This document shows positions 17,492 through 26,609 of a DNA stretch of 64,000 bases, one piece after another. Both the position numbers and the translations under genes were made by a program. The DNA is taken from the NCBI RefSeq assembly GCF_040545875.1, contig NZ_JBEPMR010000011.1; one strand, 5' to 3'. A model generated the notes under the pieces. That model saw only the letters and a program-made list of their open reading frames with translations. It was not told the DNA's origin and did no database searches. How positions within the stretch are numbered: position 1 is the stretch's first letter; each line of letters begins with the position of its first letter. This DNA comes from Faecalicatena_A orotica. GTDB lineage: Bacteria; Bacillota; Clostridia; Lachnospirales; Lachnospiraceae.

Positions 17492-18405
17492 AATTCGCTA
17501 ACCACCTTGTCTACATCTTCCCATGTGCCTACATTGTATACTTTTACCGACTTATCAATCTTTCTCATGAACCCTGCAAGTGTCTTACCGGGCCCGACTT
17601 CCACAAATGTATCCACACCATCGGCAATCATGTTTTCGACACTCTGCTGCCAGCGTACAGAAGACGCCACCTGTTTTTCCAGCAGTTCTTTCGTACTGCC
17701 AATATCCTTTACATACTCTGCCGTAACATTCGTCACATAAGGGATATTCAGAGACTTCAGTTCAACACCCTCAAGCACCTTTCCGAGTTCTCTTCCCGCC
17801 TCTGAAAGGAATGGTGAGTGGAACGGCCCGCTCACATTCAGCGGAAGCACCCTCTTGGCCCCGGCTTCTTTCAAAGCCTCAGCCGCCTTTTCCACACTGT
17901 CCTTTAATCCTGTAATTACAATCTGTCCCGGACAGTTATAATTTGCAATCCCTGCTCCTTCAATGCCGCTTAACACCTTCTCAATCACATCTGCACCAAG
18001 TCCCAGAACAGCAGCCATTGAGCCTTCGCCTCCCGGCACTGCATTCTGCATGAGGATCCCGCGCTTTCTGACTGTAGTAACCGCATCCGCGGCGCTCATC
18101 CCGCCTGCTGCTACAATCGCACAGTACTCTCCCAGACTTAATCCCGCTGATACATCCGGTTTCAGCCCTCTTTCTTCCAGTACTGCCGCCATTGCAAGAC
18201 ACGTAGTAACTAATGCCGCCTGTGTATATTCTGTCTGGTCCAGCAGATCATTTTCTTCGAAACATAATTCTTTCATATCTATATTAAGCAGCTCAGATGC
18301 CATGTCAAAAATCTCTGCTGCCGTTTCACTATGTTCATAAAAATCTTTTCCCATCCCGGCTTTCTGTGCGCCCTGTCCGGGAAATATAAATGCAGTCTTA
18401 CTCAT
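17485..18405 (-). CDS. fabD: Malonyl-CoA-ACP transacylase FabD
   Basis: 306 residues from ATG 18405 (MSKTAFIFPGQGAQ); the in-frame TTG at 18423 is less likely because GGAGG lies right behind it. Catalytic Ser in GLSLGEYCA near residue 90 and His in GPFHSPFLSEA near 200, as in all FabD. It loads malonyl groups on ACP. The start overlaps the fabK stop by 8 nt. Confidence 0.95.
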   Translation of the reverse strand: MSKTAFIFPGQGAQKAGMGKDFYEHSETAAEIFDMASELLNIDMKELCFEENDLLDQTEYTQAALVTTCLAMAAVLEERGLKPDVSAGLSLGEYCAIVAAGGMSAADAVTTVRKRGILMQNAVPGGEGSMAAVLGLGADVIEKVLSGIEGAGIANYNCPGQIVITGLKDSVEKAAEALKEAGAKRVLPLNVSGPFHSPFLSEAGRELGKVLEGVELKSLNIPYVTNVTAEYVKDIGSTKELLEKQVASSVRWQQSVENMIADGVDTFVEVGPGKTLAGFMRKIDKSVKVYNVGTWEDVDKVVSELC

Positions 18406-19336
18406 AAAAACCTTTTCCTCCAATCAGGTCATCTGTCTCTTTTACCAGCTTCTGGATCAGCTCCTGGCAGGACATCTCTTCCTTAACCATACCGGCAATC
18501 TGGCCTGACATCACGCTCCCGTTTACCACGTCGCCATCCACAACAGCCTTCCTTAAACCGCCCAGTGTCAAAAGCTCCAGTTCCTCAAAAGATGCCCCTT
18601 CCTGCTCCTTCTGTAAGTACAGTTTCGTCATCTGGTTGCGCAGTGCGCGGACCGGATGCCCTGTCGTGCGCCCTGTCACTCTGGAATCAATGTCTCTCGC
18701 TTTCAGAATGCATTTCTTATAATTGTCATGAACAATAGATTCATTCGTAACCACAAAATGAGTTCCCATCTGTACGGCCTGTGCGCCCAGCATAAATGCT
18801 GCTGCGATTCCTCTGCCGTCCGCAATACCGCCTGCCGCGATAACCGGGATGCTCACCGCATCTACAACCTGTGGCACTAATACCATCGTTGTATTTTCAC
18901 CAATGTGTCCGCCTGCCTCTGTCCCCTCTGCAACAAGGGCATCTGCACCGCAGCGTTCCATACGCTTTGCAAGTGCTACAGATGCAACGACAGGAATTAC
19001 CTTTACTCCTGCTTCCTTCCACATCTTCATATATTTTTCAGGAGATCCGGCACCCGTTGTCACAACCTTAACGCCTTCCTCCACAATTACATTTGCCACC
19101 TCATCCGCATAAGGACTCATCAGCATAATATTTACGCCAAATGGCTTTTGGGTAAGCTTTTTCGCTTCCCTGATCTGTTCCCGTACCCAGTCAGCAGGCG
19201 CGCTCGCCGCACCAATCAGCCCAAGCCCGCCAGCTTCTGATACGGCGGCTGCAAGATGATATTCAGCAACCCATGCCATTCCACCCTGTATGATCGGATA
19301 TTCGATTTCTAATATTTCGGTTACTTTTGTCTTCAT
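18398..19336 (-). CDS. fabK: Enoyl-ACP reductase II FabK
   Basis: 312 residues, FMN-dependent TIM barrel. N-terminal YPIIQGGMAWVAEYHLAAAVSEAGGLG, VVTTGAGSPEKYM near 90, EGTEAGGHIGENTTM near 138 and AAGGIADGRGIAAAFMLGAQAVQMGTHFV near 168-196 match FabK of streptococci and clostridia. It performs the last reduction of each elongation cycle in organisms lacking FabI. It lies between acpP and fabD, the same position as in Streptococcus. Confidence 0.95.
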   Translation of the reverse strand: MKTKVTEILEIEYPIIQGGMAWVAEYHLAAAVSEAGGLGLIGAASAPADWVREQIREAKKLTQKPFGVNIMLMSPYADEVANVIVEEGVKVVTTGAGSPEKYMKMWKEAGVKVIPVVASVALAKRMERCGADALVAEGTEAGGHIGENTTMVLVPQVVDAVSIPVIAAGGIADGRGIAAAFMLGAQAVQMGTHFVVTNESIVHDNYKKCILKARDIDSRVTGRTTGHPVRALRNQMTKLYLQKEQEGASFEELELLTLGGLRKAVVDGDVVNGSVMSGQIAGMVKEEMSCQELIQKLVKETDDLIGGKGFYE

Positions 19337-19379
19337 ACTAACAACCTTTCTTAATTTATGAACTACTTTATAAAATTTC

Positions 19380-19604
19380 TTATTTATGTGCTTCCAGATA
19401 CTTGATTACATCGCCGATTGTTGCGATCTGCTCTAAGTCTTCAGACGGGATCTCTACGTCGAATTCTTCCTCGAAAGCCATGACTACTTCGAATAAGTCC
19501 AGAGAATCTGCTGCCAGATCATCTTTGAAGGAAGTCTCCTCTGTAAGTGTGCTGATTTCTGCCCCTAATGATTCTGCTACGATTTCTTTTACTCTTTCTA
19601 ACAT
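19380..19604 (-). CDS. acpP: Acyl carrier protein
   Basis: 74 residues from ATG 19604, which has AAAGGA upstream; an upstream in-frame start at 19631 would add nine residues without better support. The phosphopantetheine serine is in AADSLDLFEVVMAFEEEF near residue 35. Strongly acidic, normal ACP length. Placed between fabH and fabK. Confidence 0.95.
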   Translation of the reverse strand: MLERVKEIVAESLGAEISTLTEETSFKDDLAADSLDLFEVVMAFEEEFDVEIPSEDLEQIATIGDVIKYLEAHK

Positions 19605-19682
19605 GATTTTAAATTCCTTTCTTACTTCCATTTTTCTTTTTATTTATATGTGTAATCCGGTCCATGCCGGGTATTACCAAAA

Positions 19683-20645
19683 CTACCATTCAAGATAAGC
19701 CGCGCCCCACGACAGGCCTGCCCCGAAACCGGACATCACCAGCTTATCACCTCTTTTGAGCATCCCCTTCCGGTTCATTTCATCCAGAAGAATCGGAATG
19801 CTGGCGGAGGATGTATTTCCATACTCATCCATGTTCATAGGAAACTTGCTGATGTCTTCCTTCAGCCTCTTTGCGACTGATTCCACAATCCTTTTGTTTG
19901 CCTGGTGCAGTACAAAATAATTGATGTCGCCCACCGCGATACCAGTCCCTTCGAGGGTCTCCCGGATTACCTCCGGCACACACCTGACTGCGAATTTAAA
20001 AACCGCCTGGCCGTTCATCTTCATATAAGAATCCAGATCTTCCCCTTCTATGGGCCGGTTTTTTCTGTGCCTGCTCATACAGGTCAGGGCATCTCCCATA
20101 CTCCCGTCCGAATGCGTTACCGGCCGGACAGCTTCGCCTTCTTCCGCTTTCAAAACCGCCGCCCCCGCGCCGTCACCGAATAAGATACAGGTCCCGCGGT
20201 CCTCCCAGTTTACGGTATTAGACAGGCTCTCCGCCCCGATGATCAATACGGTCCTGTAAACGCCTGAGGCTATGTATGCCTGGGCTGTATTATAGGCAAA
20301 TAAAAAACCGGTGCAGGCTGCATTCAGGTCAAAACCGGTCGCATTTACCGCCCCCAGTTCTTTCTGCACCTCGCAGGCCGTGCTAGGCAGCAGAACTTCT
20401 GATGTAAATGTAGAAACCAGTATCAAATCCAGTTCCTCCGGATCAATGCCGCTGTTTTCCAAAGCCCGCTTCGATGCTTCTACGGACATGGATACGGTTG
20501 TCTCGTCTACTATAATATGTCTTCTTACGACGCCAGTCCGTTCACGGATCCATTCGTCGTTTGTATCTACAATCTTGGCCAAATCATTATTGTCCAGAAA
20601 ATGAGCCGGCACGTATGAACCTGTTCCACATATCTTTCCTATCAT
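19683..20645 (-). CDS. fabH: 3-oxoacyl-ACP synthase III FabH
   Basis: 320 residues. Catalytic Cys in LNAACTGFLFAY near residue 112, His in FVLHQANKRI near 247 and Asn in GNTSSASIP near 278, the FabH triad. Starts fatty-acid synthesis by condensing acetyl- or branched acyl-CoA with malonyl-ACP. First gene of the operon, preceded by a strong promoter with an overlapping FabT-like operator. Confidence 0.97.
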   Translation of the reverse strand: MIGKICGTGSYVPAHFLDNNDLAKIVDTNDEWIRERTGVVRRHIIVDETTVSMSVEASKRALENSGIDPEELDLILVSTFTSEVLLPSTACEVQKELGAVNATGFDLNAACTGFLFAYNTAQAYIASGVYRTVLIIGAESLSNTVNWEDRGTCILFGDGAGAAVLKAEEGEAVRPVTHSDGSMGDALTCMSRHRKNRPIEGEDLDSYMKMNGQAVFKFAVRCVPEVIRETLEGTGIAVGDINYFVLHQANKRIVESVAKRLKEDISKFPMNMDEYGNTSSASIPILLDEMNRKGMLKRGDKLVMSGFGAGLSWGAAYLEW

Positions 20646-20692
20646 AATCGTTCTCCGTGTTTAATTTCATTTCCAAATATTTTTATTTTAAA

Positions 20693-20736
20693 ATACTTTG
20701 ATTACCAAAGTATATCATAATAATTGTAAATGTCAA
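20693..20736 (-). promoter_or_regulatory. fab operon promoter with overlapping FabT-like operator
   Basis: Minus-strand promoter: TTGACA (20736-20731), 16-nt spacer, TATACT (20714-20709). The palindrome ATACTTTG-ATTAC-CAAAGTAT (20693-20713) covers most of the -10 box and the start region. It resembles the streptococcal FabT box (core TTTGATTATCAAA). Repression by the MarR protein at the end of the operon is inferred. Confidence 0.8.
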
Positions 20737-20811
20737 GAATAAAATATAAATGACACAATAAACTTAAAAAAACACTCCTTAAAAAAATTTAAAAAATTTG
20801 TAAAAAAGGGG

Positions 20812-20841
20812 TTTACAAATGAGGTGATTATATGCTATTAT
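20812..20841 (+). promoter_or_regulatory. Probable promoter of tRNA-Leu
   Basis: TTTACA (20812-20817), 18-nt spacer, TATTAT (20836-20841), 12 nt before the mature tRNA 5' end. Confidence 0.5.
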
Positions 20842-20853
20842 ATCACTTGTCGA

Positions 20854-20937
20854 GCGGAAGTGGCGGAATGGCAGACGCGCTAGATTCAGGTTCTAGTGGG
20901 AGTTTATCCTGTGAGAGTTCAAGTCTCTTCTTCCGCA
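20854..20937 (+). tRNA. tRNA-Leu (anticodon CAG)
   Basis: 84-nt class II tRNA. Acceptor GCGGAAG (20854-20860) pairs with CTTCCGC (20930-20936); discriminator A at 20937. Anticodon stem CTAGA/TCTAG encloses loop TTCAGGT with CAG at 20887-20889. A long variable arm follows, then T-arm GAGAG-TTCAAGT-CTCTT. CCA is not encoded. Reads CUG leucine codons. Confidence 0.96.
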
Positions 20938-20942
20938 TAATT

Positions 20943-20971
20943 GCTGTAATCCTTGTGATTACAGCTTTTTT
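20943..20971 (+). terminator. Terminator after tRNA-Leu
   Basis: GCTGTAAT (20943-20950) and ATTACAGC (20958-20965) form a stem followed by TTTTTT. Confidence 0.8.
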
Positions 20972-21094
20972 GTTTTTCTGCGTGGCTGACACGTTTGCTG
21001 GATTAGCGGGCTGCTCCGTTGCTTACGGAAATATACATAAAATATGCGATATATTGTTGCACTTATTCAGATAATTATATGATAGAATATTTTT

Positions 21095-21185
21095 ATGAGA
21101 TTGGAACTAATCTCCTCGCCAACAAAATTAGTTCCTTTCCCACCACAAGCCCTGAGTCCAGTACTGGATAACGGGCTATTTTTTA
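21095..21185 (+). ncRNA. Candidate small structured RNA
   Basis: The gap between tRNA-Leu and the nitrilase gene has no convincing ORF. An extended -10 box TGATAGAAT (21080-21088) precedes a region with hairpin GGAACTAAT (21103-21111)/ATTAGTTCC (21127-21135), which competes with GAGATT/AATCTC (21097-21114). A second hairpin, AGCCC...CCAG-TA-CTGG...GGGCT (21148-21177), is followed by ATTTTTT, a terminator shape. I do not recognise a known RNA family. Could instead be remnants of a leader. Confidence 0.35.
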
Positions 21186-21215
21186 TAGAATAGCACATGG
21201 TTATAATAATACATC

Positions 21216-21262
21216 AAAAAATCCCCGCCGCTGCTTTTGCCATGCAGGGCGGGGATTTTTCC
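21216..21262. terminator. Terminator of the nitrilase-permease-PucR region
   Basis: AAAAAATCCCCGCC (21216-21229) pairs with GGCGGGGATTTTT (21248-21260), directly after the nitrilase-family stop codon in the minus direction; both flanks are A/T runs. Confidence 0.8.
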
Positions 21263-21263
21263 T

Positions 21264-22088
21264 CTAATACAATTCCGAAATAATTTCATATGTTTCAGGG
21301 CGGCGGTCTCTCAGATATACGACTTCGTTTTCCCGATAGTATGCCACTTCATCGAGGTCTACCGTACAGGTCAGCAGTGCCTCCTCATTTACAGGTGCCT
21401 CAGCCAGCAGCTTCCCTCTGGGGTTGTAGATTTTATTATTCCCAAACATCTCACACTTGCCTTCAGTGCCTACCCTGTTAATTCCTGCAACGAAACAGCC
21501 ATTTTCCAGTGACCGGGAAGCAAAGTAGATATCCCACATGTCTTTGTCCCAGATCGGAAAGGCACTAGGACATAAGATGAGCTCGGCACCTTTTAATGTC
21601 AGAATTCTGGAGACTTCCGGAAATCCTCCATCGTAGCAGATCATCATTCCGACTTTTCCAAACTCGGTCTGGAAGACCGGATATTCACTGCCTGACCTGA
21701 ACCAAAAGCGCTCTCCCGCCCAGAGATGTGTCTTATTATAGGTTCCCATCAGGCTTCCATCTTTCCCTACCATAATAAGTCCATTATACAGTACTCCCGG
21801 CATGGTGCTTTTTAAGACAATTGGGGCGGCAATATACATACCGTATTCTTTCGCCCTCTTACTTAATATCTGAAATGTTTCGCCATCCGGCTCCTCTGCA
21901 AGCTCCAGATATTTCCCCTGAATCAGGTCAGGGCTGTAGCCTGTTGTGCACATCTCGGGGAAACAGATTATATCCGTATGCTTCTCAGAAGCCTCTTTTA
22001 AAAATTCCAGCATCCTTGCTATATTTTTTTCTTTATCCATTAAAACACAGTCCATCTGCACTAACCCAACGGTTACTTTTCTGCCCAT
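21264..22088 (-). CDS. Carbon-nitrogen hydrolase (nitrilase superfamily)
   Basis: 274 residues. The Glu-Lys-Cys triad is visible: Glu in CFPEMCTTGYSP near residue 45, Lys in GTYNKTHLWAGE near 120 and Cys in MMICYDGGFPEVSRI near 153. Members hydrolyse amides, N-carbamoyl compounds or nitriles in the cytoplasm. It lies 34 nt downstream of an NCS1 permease and after a PucR gene, suggesting use of a nitrogen compound such as a nucleobase breakdown product; the substrate is not determined. Confidence 0.88.
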   Translation of the reverse strand: MGRKVTVGLVQMDCVLMDKEKNIARMLEFLKEASEKHTDIICFPEMCTTGYSPDLIQGKYLELAEEPDGETFQILSKRAKEYGMYIAAPIVLKSTMPGVLYNGLIMVGKDGSLMGTYNKTHLWAGERFWFRSGSEYPVFQTEFGKVGMMICYDGGFPEVSRILTLKGAELILCPSAFPIWDKDMWDIYFASRSLENGCFVAGINRVGTEGKCEMFGNNKIYNPRGKLLAEAPVNEEALLTCTVDLDEVAYYRENEVVYLRDRRPETYEIISELY

Positions 22089-22122
22089 ATTCTTCTACCT
22101 CACTTCAACTGTTTTCTATAAA

Positions 22123-23412
22123 CTATTTGTTCTTCTCTATCAATTTAGTCCAGATAAAATGGACGAGGAATGCTGCCAGCATACCGTCAATACTCGGCAC
22201 GGTTGTCAGCCGGACGGCAGTATACGTGGTAATAAATGATATAGCAGATCCTACTACCCATGCCACACATGCCGGTGTTTCGATGTTTTTCACTTCCCCT
22301 GCCAATTCCTCCTTGTATCTGGCCTTATGGAAGAAGTAATAGTCAGATGCAAGTACACCGCCCATCGGTGGAATTAATACTCCAAGGTAATTCAGAAAAC
22401 CTGTTATATTCTGTGCAATTCCCGTCAATGCGAGCAGAATTCCAATTACACCTGAGATTATGGTGATCTGATATTTTTTCAGTTTCTTGAATACAACGGC
22501 AAATCCCAGAGCCGCGCAGTAAAGATTATTATCGTTGGAAGTCCACTGTGCCAGCATTAATACCAGAAGAGCGGCAAATCCCCAGCCCAGCCTCAGCATA
22601 ATTTCAATAATATCAGAAGTTCCTGTCACCTGTGCCATAAGGCAGCCTACAACAAGCATAACCGGAACAACAATAGCGAAGGCAAAGATTGCCGCAAGTA
22701 TTGTATCTTTCGCTGACTTCGCATATCTGGATACATCGGGTGCTACAACTGCCCCTACAATAAATGAAGCGATTGCGCTGGATATCCCATAACCTACGGT
22801 AATCGCCTGCCCTGCTGCCTGAAACTCTACAATTTCTCCCATTGAATATCCCTGCATCACCTTTATAACGGATGCCACCAGAAGGATAATCAGAAGCGGA
22901 ACTGCAATCTTACTTAGCAAATCCAGACTCTTATACCCGAATGTAGAAGTCAGAATCATCAAAATGCCTCCTACAATAACACATAAGAAGGTAGGAAGCA
23001 AAACCCCAGTTGCCATCTTTACCGTTGTGCTAACCGTCTCACCAAACAGCCCCAGTTGAACACCAAACCAGCCGTAGGAGCCAAATGCCTGAATTAATGC
23101 AATAATCACAATAGCCGCTTTTCCAAAAGTAAATGAACTGATCATTGCTGTAGAAAGATGGGTGTGTGCCCCTATCACACCGCAGACCCCCGTAACAATC
23201 GCAAGTACAATTCCTCCAATAAATGCAGCGGCAACCGCCTGTTTAAAGCTCAGCCCGTTTCCAAGTGCACCACCAATTACAATCATTCCCAGGTTGATGC
23301 CTACTCCTGCCCAGATCAGCCCCATAGACAACCAATTATAAGTCCTTTCCTCCGGTACAGACGATGTTGCATAATCATTCAGTACATTTGTCTTCTCCTT
23401 CTCATTTCCCAT
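22123..23412 (-). CDS. NCS1-family permease (cytosine permease-like)
   Basis: 429 residues from ATG 23412, which has GAAAGGAGAG upstream; the ORF extends 19 codons further but without a ribosome site. About 12 hydrophobic membrane spans, with the NCS1 N-terminal pattern VPEERTYNWLSMGLIWAGVGINLGMIVIGGAL and the conserved AFGSYGWFGVQLG segment. Similar to CodB. It likely imports a nucleobase or related heterocycle, feeding the neighbouring hydrolase; PucR upstream is the probable regulator. Confidence 0.87.
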   Translation of the reverse strand: MGNEKEKTNVLNDYATSSVPEERTYNWLSMGLIWAGVGINLGMIVIGGALGNGLSFKQAVAAAFIGGIVLAIVTGVCGVIGAHTHLSTAMISSFTFGKAAIVIIALIQAFGSYGWFGVQLGLFGETVSTTVKMATGVLLPTFLCVIVGGILMILTSTFGYKSLDLLSKIAVPLLIILLVASVIKVMQGYSMGEIVEFQAAGQAITVGYGISSAIASFIVGAVVAPDVSRYAKSAKDTILAAIFAFAIVVPVMLVVGCLMAQVTGTSDIIEIMLRLGWGFAALLVLMLAQWTSNDNNLYCAALGFAVVFKKLKKYQITIISGVIGILLALTGIAQNITGFLNYLGVLIPPMGGVLASDYYFFHKARYKEELAGEVKNIETPACVAWVVGSAISFITTYTAVRLTTVPSIDGMLAAFLVHFIWTKLIEKNK

Positions 23413-23596
23413 TATGCCCTCTCCTTTCTCACTCCTGATAAAGACCTGCCTGTTCAGAAAAAGCTGCACCCAAAAATCAGTACAGCTTCTTTGCTCTTTA
23501 TCACATTTAGTTTACAAATAAAATATAACATACAGGACGTCTTCATGCATCATTCGTCCTGCACAAATATCTCTTCCAGGGTTGGGCATACTGCAC

Positions 23597-25228
23597 CTAA
23601 AAAACAAACCTTCTAATTTTAAAAGCTATCGTAAGCTTCAATATCACCTCATGATCATTCAAATTAAATCCGGTAATCTCTTCTATCTGGCTGAGGCGGT
23701 AAAGCAGTGTATTCCTGTGGAGAAACAGTGCATCTGCCGTTTCCTTGCGTGCACCGGCCTTTTCTGTCAGCATCTCAAGTGTTTCCATGAGCCTGCTCTC
23801 ATGGCCTCTGTCGTACTCCTCCAATGGTTTTAACAGGCTGCTACTGAAATTCCGGAAATACTCCTGTCTGCCCATCTCTAAAAATACAGATTCAAGCGCC
23901 AGATCATCTATGAAGAAAACAGACCGACCTGACCGTTCTTTTTTTCCGATCTCGACCGCTGTTTTTCCTTCCTCATGTGCTTCGCCAAAACGGCTGAATT
24001 GTTCTATCATGTTTGAGGCTCCGGTTGTCATGGTGAGCATAAACTTCTTTTTCAGCCTTATGCATATTTCACCGATCAGGTCGATAATCTGAAACTTATC
24101 TGCACTCTGCGGAAACAGACAGTAGAAACGGTCACTGAGATTCGTAACAAAGAATACGTGAAACTTTTTCTTAATTACAGACTTGTATTCCTCTAAGATA
24201 TCATCCTTAATATTCTGGATCTCCTGCTCACTTTTCCCCTCTGCAAAGCTCTCAAAATCATCGATATCAGATATTGTCATACGGCACGGGAGCACCGCCC
24301 ACCCGTGGCCCCTGGCCCTCTTTTGTGCCTCATCCTCCGATAAAGTGTTCTCATTGATCAGGTCCAGAAAGAAGCCTGTGTCCTGATGAAACTCTCTTTC
24401 CTCAGCAAGTCCTTTTCCAGAGAATTCCAAAGCGGCATAAACGGAAGCCTGCCTGACTGCGATCTGCATCATCTCTGTCAACTGTCCTGACCTTCCCATT
24501 ACATACATATATCCCCGGCATTTGCCTTTTACATTAATCATACAGGCCATCATCTCGCCGCCATCCTCCAGACGGACCAGACTGCCGCCCTGACAAAATT
24601 GGGGGTCTTTCAGAAAGTCCTTCAGGAATACACCGCCTGTCCCATTATCCTCGATCCACCCGGACATGCTCCCCTGTGATGCCTGATAAGAACTGATTAC
24701 TTCAAAATTCCGGTATGTAATCAGGACATCACACTGGATCAGGCTGCCAAGCATACTGCAGATAGAATCAAAGCTTCCGCCTTCGATCTGCAGATTCAGA
24801 AAACGCTCATTCATCTGTTCCGTAAATTCAAGCTTCATATTCTGTTCATCCACGATCTGTTTCATCAAAGGATGGATGATATCTATAAAAGGGAGTTCCG
24901 GCGGAATTACGATAATCGGAATTTCCAGTCTGTCTGCCAATTCTGTGATACTGGGCGGGATATTGCCAATAAATCTTGTCTTCAGGGCAATCCCCGATGA
25001 GCCGGCATCATACAGCCCCTGAATAATTCCCAACAGGGCACCTTCGTCGTCTTTGACCGCATATCCGGTCGTAATCAATAATTCATCCTTTTTCAGCCAG
25101 GGCAGGATGTTCGGCACTTCCATCTCGTCGATACAGGAGATCGGCCGGTCCAGACCCGCTTCCCCGGCAATCAGACTGCAGCCATTAAACGCTTTTGATC
25201 TAAGTGCCTCCCTTACAGTAACAGTCAT
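23597..25228 (-). CDS. PucR-family transcriptional regulator
   Basis: 543 residues. N-terminal PucR domain (VREALRSKAFNGCSLIAGEAGLDRPI to ~residue 125, including MEVPNILPWLKKDELLITTGYA), a central GGDEF-like regulatory region, and C-terminal HTH_30 (MLTEKAGARKETADALFLHRNTLLYRLSQIEEITGFNL near 490-528). PucR proteins control purine and other nitrogen-source genes. It is divergent from the methyltransferase gene at 25509 and upstream of the permease and hydrolase on its own strand. Confidence 0.9.
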   Translation of the reverse strand: MTVTVREALRSKAFNGCSLIAGEAGLDRPISCIDEMEVPNILPWLKKDELLITTGYAVKDDEGALLGIIQGLYDAGSSGIALKTRFIGNIPPSITELADRLEIPIIVIPPELPFIDIIHPLMKQIVDEQNMKLEFTEQMNERFLNLQIEGGSFDSICSMLGSLIQCDVLITYRNFEVISSYQASQGSMSGWIEDNGTGGVFLKDFLKDPQFCQGGSLVRLEDGGEMMACMINVKGKCRGYMYVMGRSGQLTEMMQIAVRQASVYAALEFSGKGLAEEREFHQDTGFFLDLINENTLSEDEAQKRARGHGWAVLPCRMTISDIDDFESFAEGKSEQEIQNIKDDILEEYKSVIKKKFHVFFVTNLSDRFYCLFPQSADKFQIIDLIGEICIRLKKKFMLTMTTGASNMIEQFSRFGEAHEEGKTAVEIGKKERSGRSVFFIDDLALESVFLEMGRQEYFRNFSSSLLKPLEEYDRGHESRLMETLEMLTEKAGARKETADALFLHRNTLLYRLSQIEEITGFNLNDHEVILKLTIAFKIRRFVF

Positions 25229-25508
25229 TTACTCACCCCTTTACATTTCATCGGTTTTTCATCTATTCAAAACCATGAACAGCTATCCTCTTCCTTACTA
25301 TTTAACATGGTACGACACACATCTTCAAAAGTCAAACAATGGTATTCAAAAATATCCAATAATAAATGAAAGTATAAGGGCGAACAGGGTATGGAACAAT
25401 CTAACAAAAGTATAAAAATTTCAAAAAACAGAATATTTTTACTAAAAATCAATAGTTAAACTCGTTATACTTATTTTATCAAGAACAAAGTTTCCCAGGA
25501 GGTAATAT
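25229..25508. other. Divergent intergenic region pucR / methyltransferase
   Basis: 280 bp, A/T-rich, holding the two ribosome binding sites (AAAGGGGTGAG for pucR, AGGAGG for the methyltransferase). A partial copy of the ACCATGAACAG repeat half occurs near 25270. No clear operator was seen. Confidence 0.4.
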
Positions 25509-26519
25509 ATGAAGATGAATATGAAACAATGGATCGCGGATACGATTAATAACCCTGTTAAGAAGGCAATGCCAGTGTTGTCATTCCCGGCAATTCAGAA
25601 GATGGGGATCACAGTAAAGGATCTGATTTCCAGCAGTGACCTTCAGGCACGCGGTATGCAGATTGTTGCAGAAAGTACAGATGCATCCGCTTCTGTAAGC
25701 CTTATGGATCTGTCTGTCGAAGCTGAATGCTTCGGCTCCACAATCCGTGTATCAGATGAGGAAGTTCCGACTGTTATCGGAAGTGTTGTCAATACAGAAG
25801 AAGAGGCCGATGCGCTCGAAATCCCTGAAATCGGTGCAGGACGAACATCCACTTATATAGAAGCAATTGAAAAAGCCGCAAAGTTAATTGAAGACCGCCC
25901 CATTCTCGCTGGAGCGATCGGACCATTCTCGCTTGCAGGAAGGTTAATGGATGTATCCGAGGCTATGATCTATTGTTATGAAGAGCCGGATATGGTACAT
26001 ACTGTGCTTGAAAAAGTCACAAAATTCATCATTAATTACTGCCGTGAATACAAAAAAGCCGGAGCAAACGGTATTGTCCTCGCAGAGCCTCTGGCAGGAC
26101 TGCTCTCCCCGTCACTCGCTGAAGAATTCTCTGCTGACTACGTAAAACAGATCGTAGATGCTGTTCAGGATGATGAATTCATTATCGTTTACCACAACTG
26201 CGGAAATTGCACAATCCAACAGATCGACTCTATCATCGCAACAGGCTGCCCGCTCCTTCATTTCGGAAATGCGATCGACATGGCTGAGATGATGCCGCAC
26301 ATTCCCGCACACATCATAGCTGCAGGAAATGTAGACCCGGCCGGCCAGTTCAGAAACGGAACAACAGAATCTATCAAAGCTGCTACAAAGGAGATCATGG
26401 ACAAATGCTGTAAGTATCCAAACTTCGTCATCTCCTCCGGCTGTGATATCCCCCCGCTTTCTAAGTGGGAGAATATCAATGCATTCTTCGAAGCGGTAGA
26501 TGAATTCTACGCCGGATAA
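25509..26519 (+). CDS. Uroporphyrinogen decarboxylase-family protein (MtaA/MtbA-like methyltransferase)
   Basis: 336 residues of the URO-D/cobalamin-independent methyltransferase superfamily. The TIM-barrel pattern includes GAIGPFSLAGRLMDVSEAM near residue 135 and GIVLAEPLAGLLSP near 190. The zinc-type ligands typical of corrinoid:CoM methyltransferases appear as His and Cys in YHNCGNC near 228 and Cys in ISSGCDIPP near 315, features absent from heme-pathway HemE. The product likely moves methyl groups from a methylated corrinoid protein to an acceptor. No corrinoid protein or substrate-specific methyltransferase lies nearby, so its partner must be elsewhere. AGGAGG precedes the ATG. Confidence 0.82.
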   Translation: MKMNMKQWIADTINNPVKKAMPVLSFPAIQKMGITVKDLISSSDLQARGMQIVAESTDASASVSLMDLSVEAECFGSTIRVSDEEVPTVIGSVVNTEEEADALEIPEIGAGRTSTYIEAIEKAAKLIEDRPILAGAIGPFSLAGRLMDVSEAMIYCYEEPDMVHTVLEKVTKFIINYCREYKKAGANGIVLAEPLAGLLSPSLAEEFSADYVKQIVDAVQDDEFIIVYHNCGNCTIQQIDSIIATGCPLLHFGNAIDMAEMMPHIPAHIIAAGNVDPAGQFRNGTTESIKAATKEIMDKCCKYPNFVISSGCDIPPLSKWENINAFFEAVDEFYAG

Positions 26520-26546
26520 CATTCAGACAGTCTGCAGGTATAAGCA

Positions 26547-26595
26547 GAAGGCGGTAACCGAAGCTCCCACTCCGTTTACCGCCTTCCTCTATTTA
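26547..26595. terminator. Hairpin terminator between convergent genes
   Basis: GAAGGCGGTAA (26547-26557) pairs with TTACCGCCTTC (26576-26586), lying between the methyltransferase stop and the dnaJ-like stop; the T-tract is weak. Confidence 0.6.
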
Positions 26596-26609
26596 TCATC
26601 ATACTATTA

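Noticed and set aside
20832..21074. 80-codon frame on the plus strand
   Set aside because: It lies over tRNA-Leu and its terminator and has no protein-like features.
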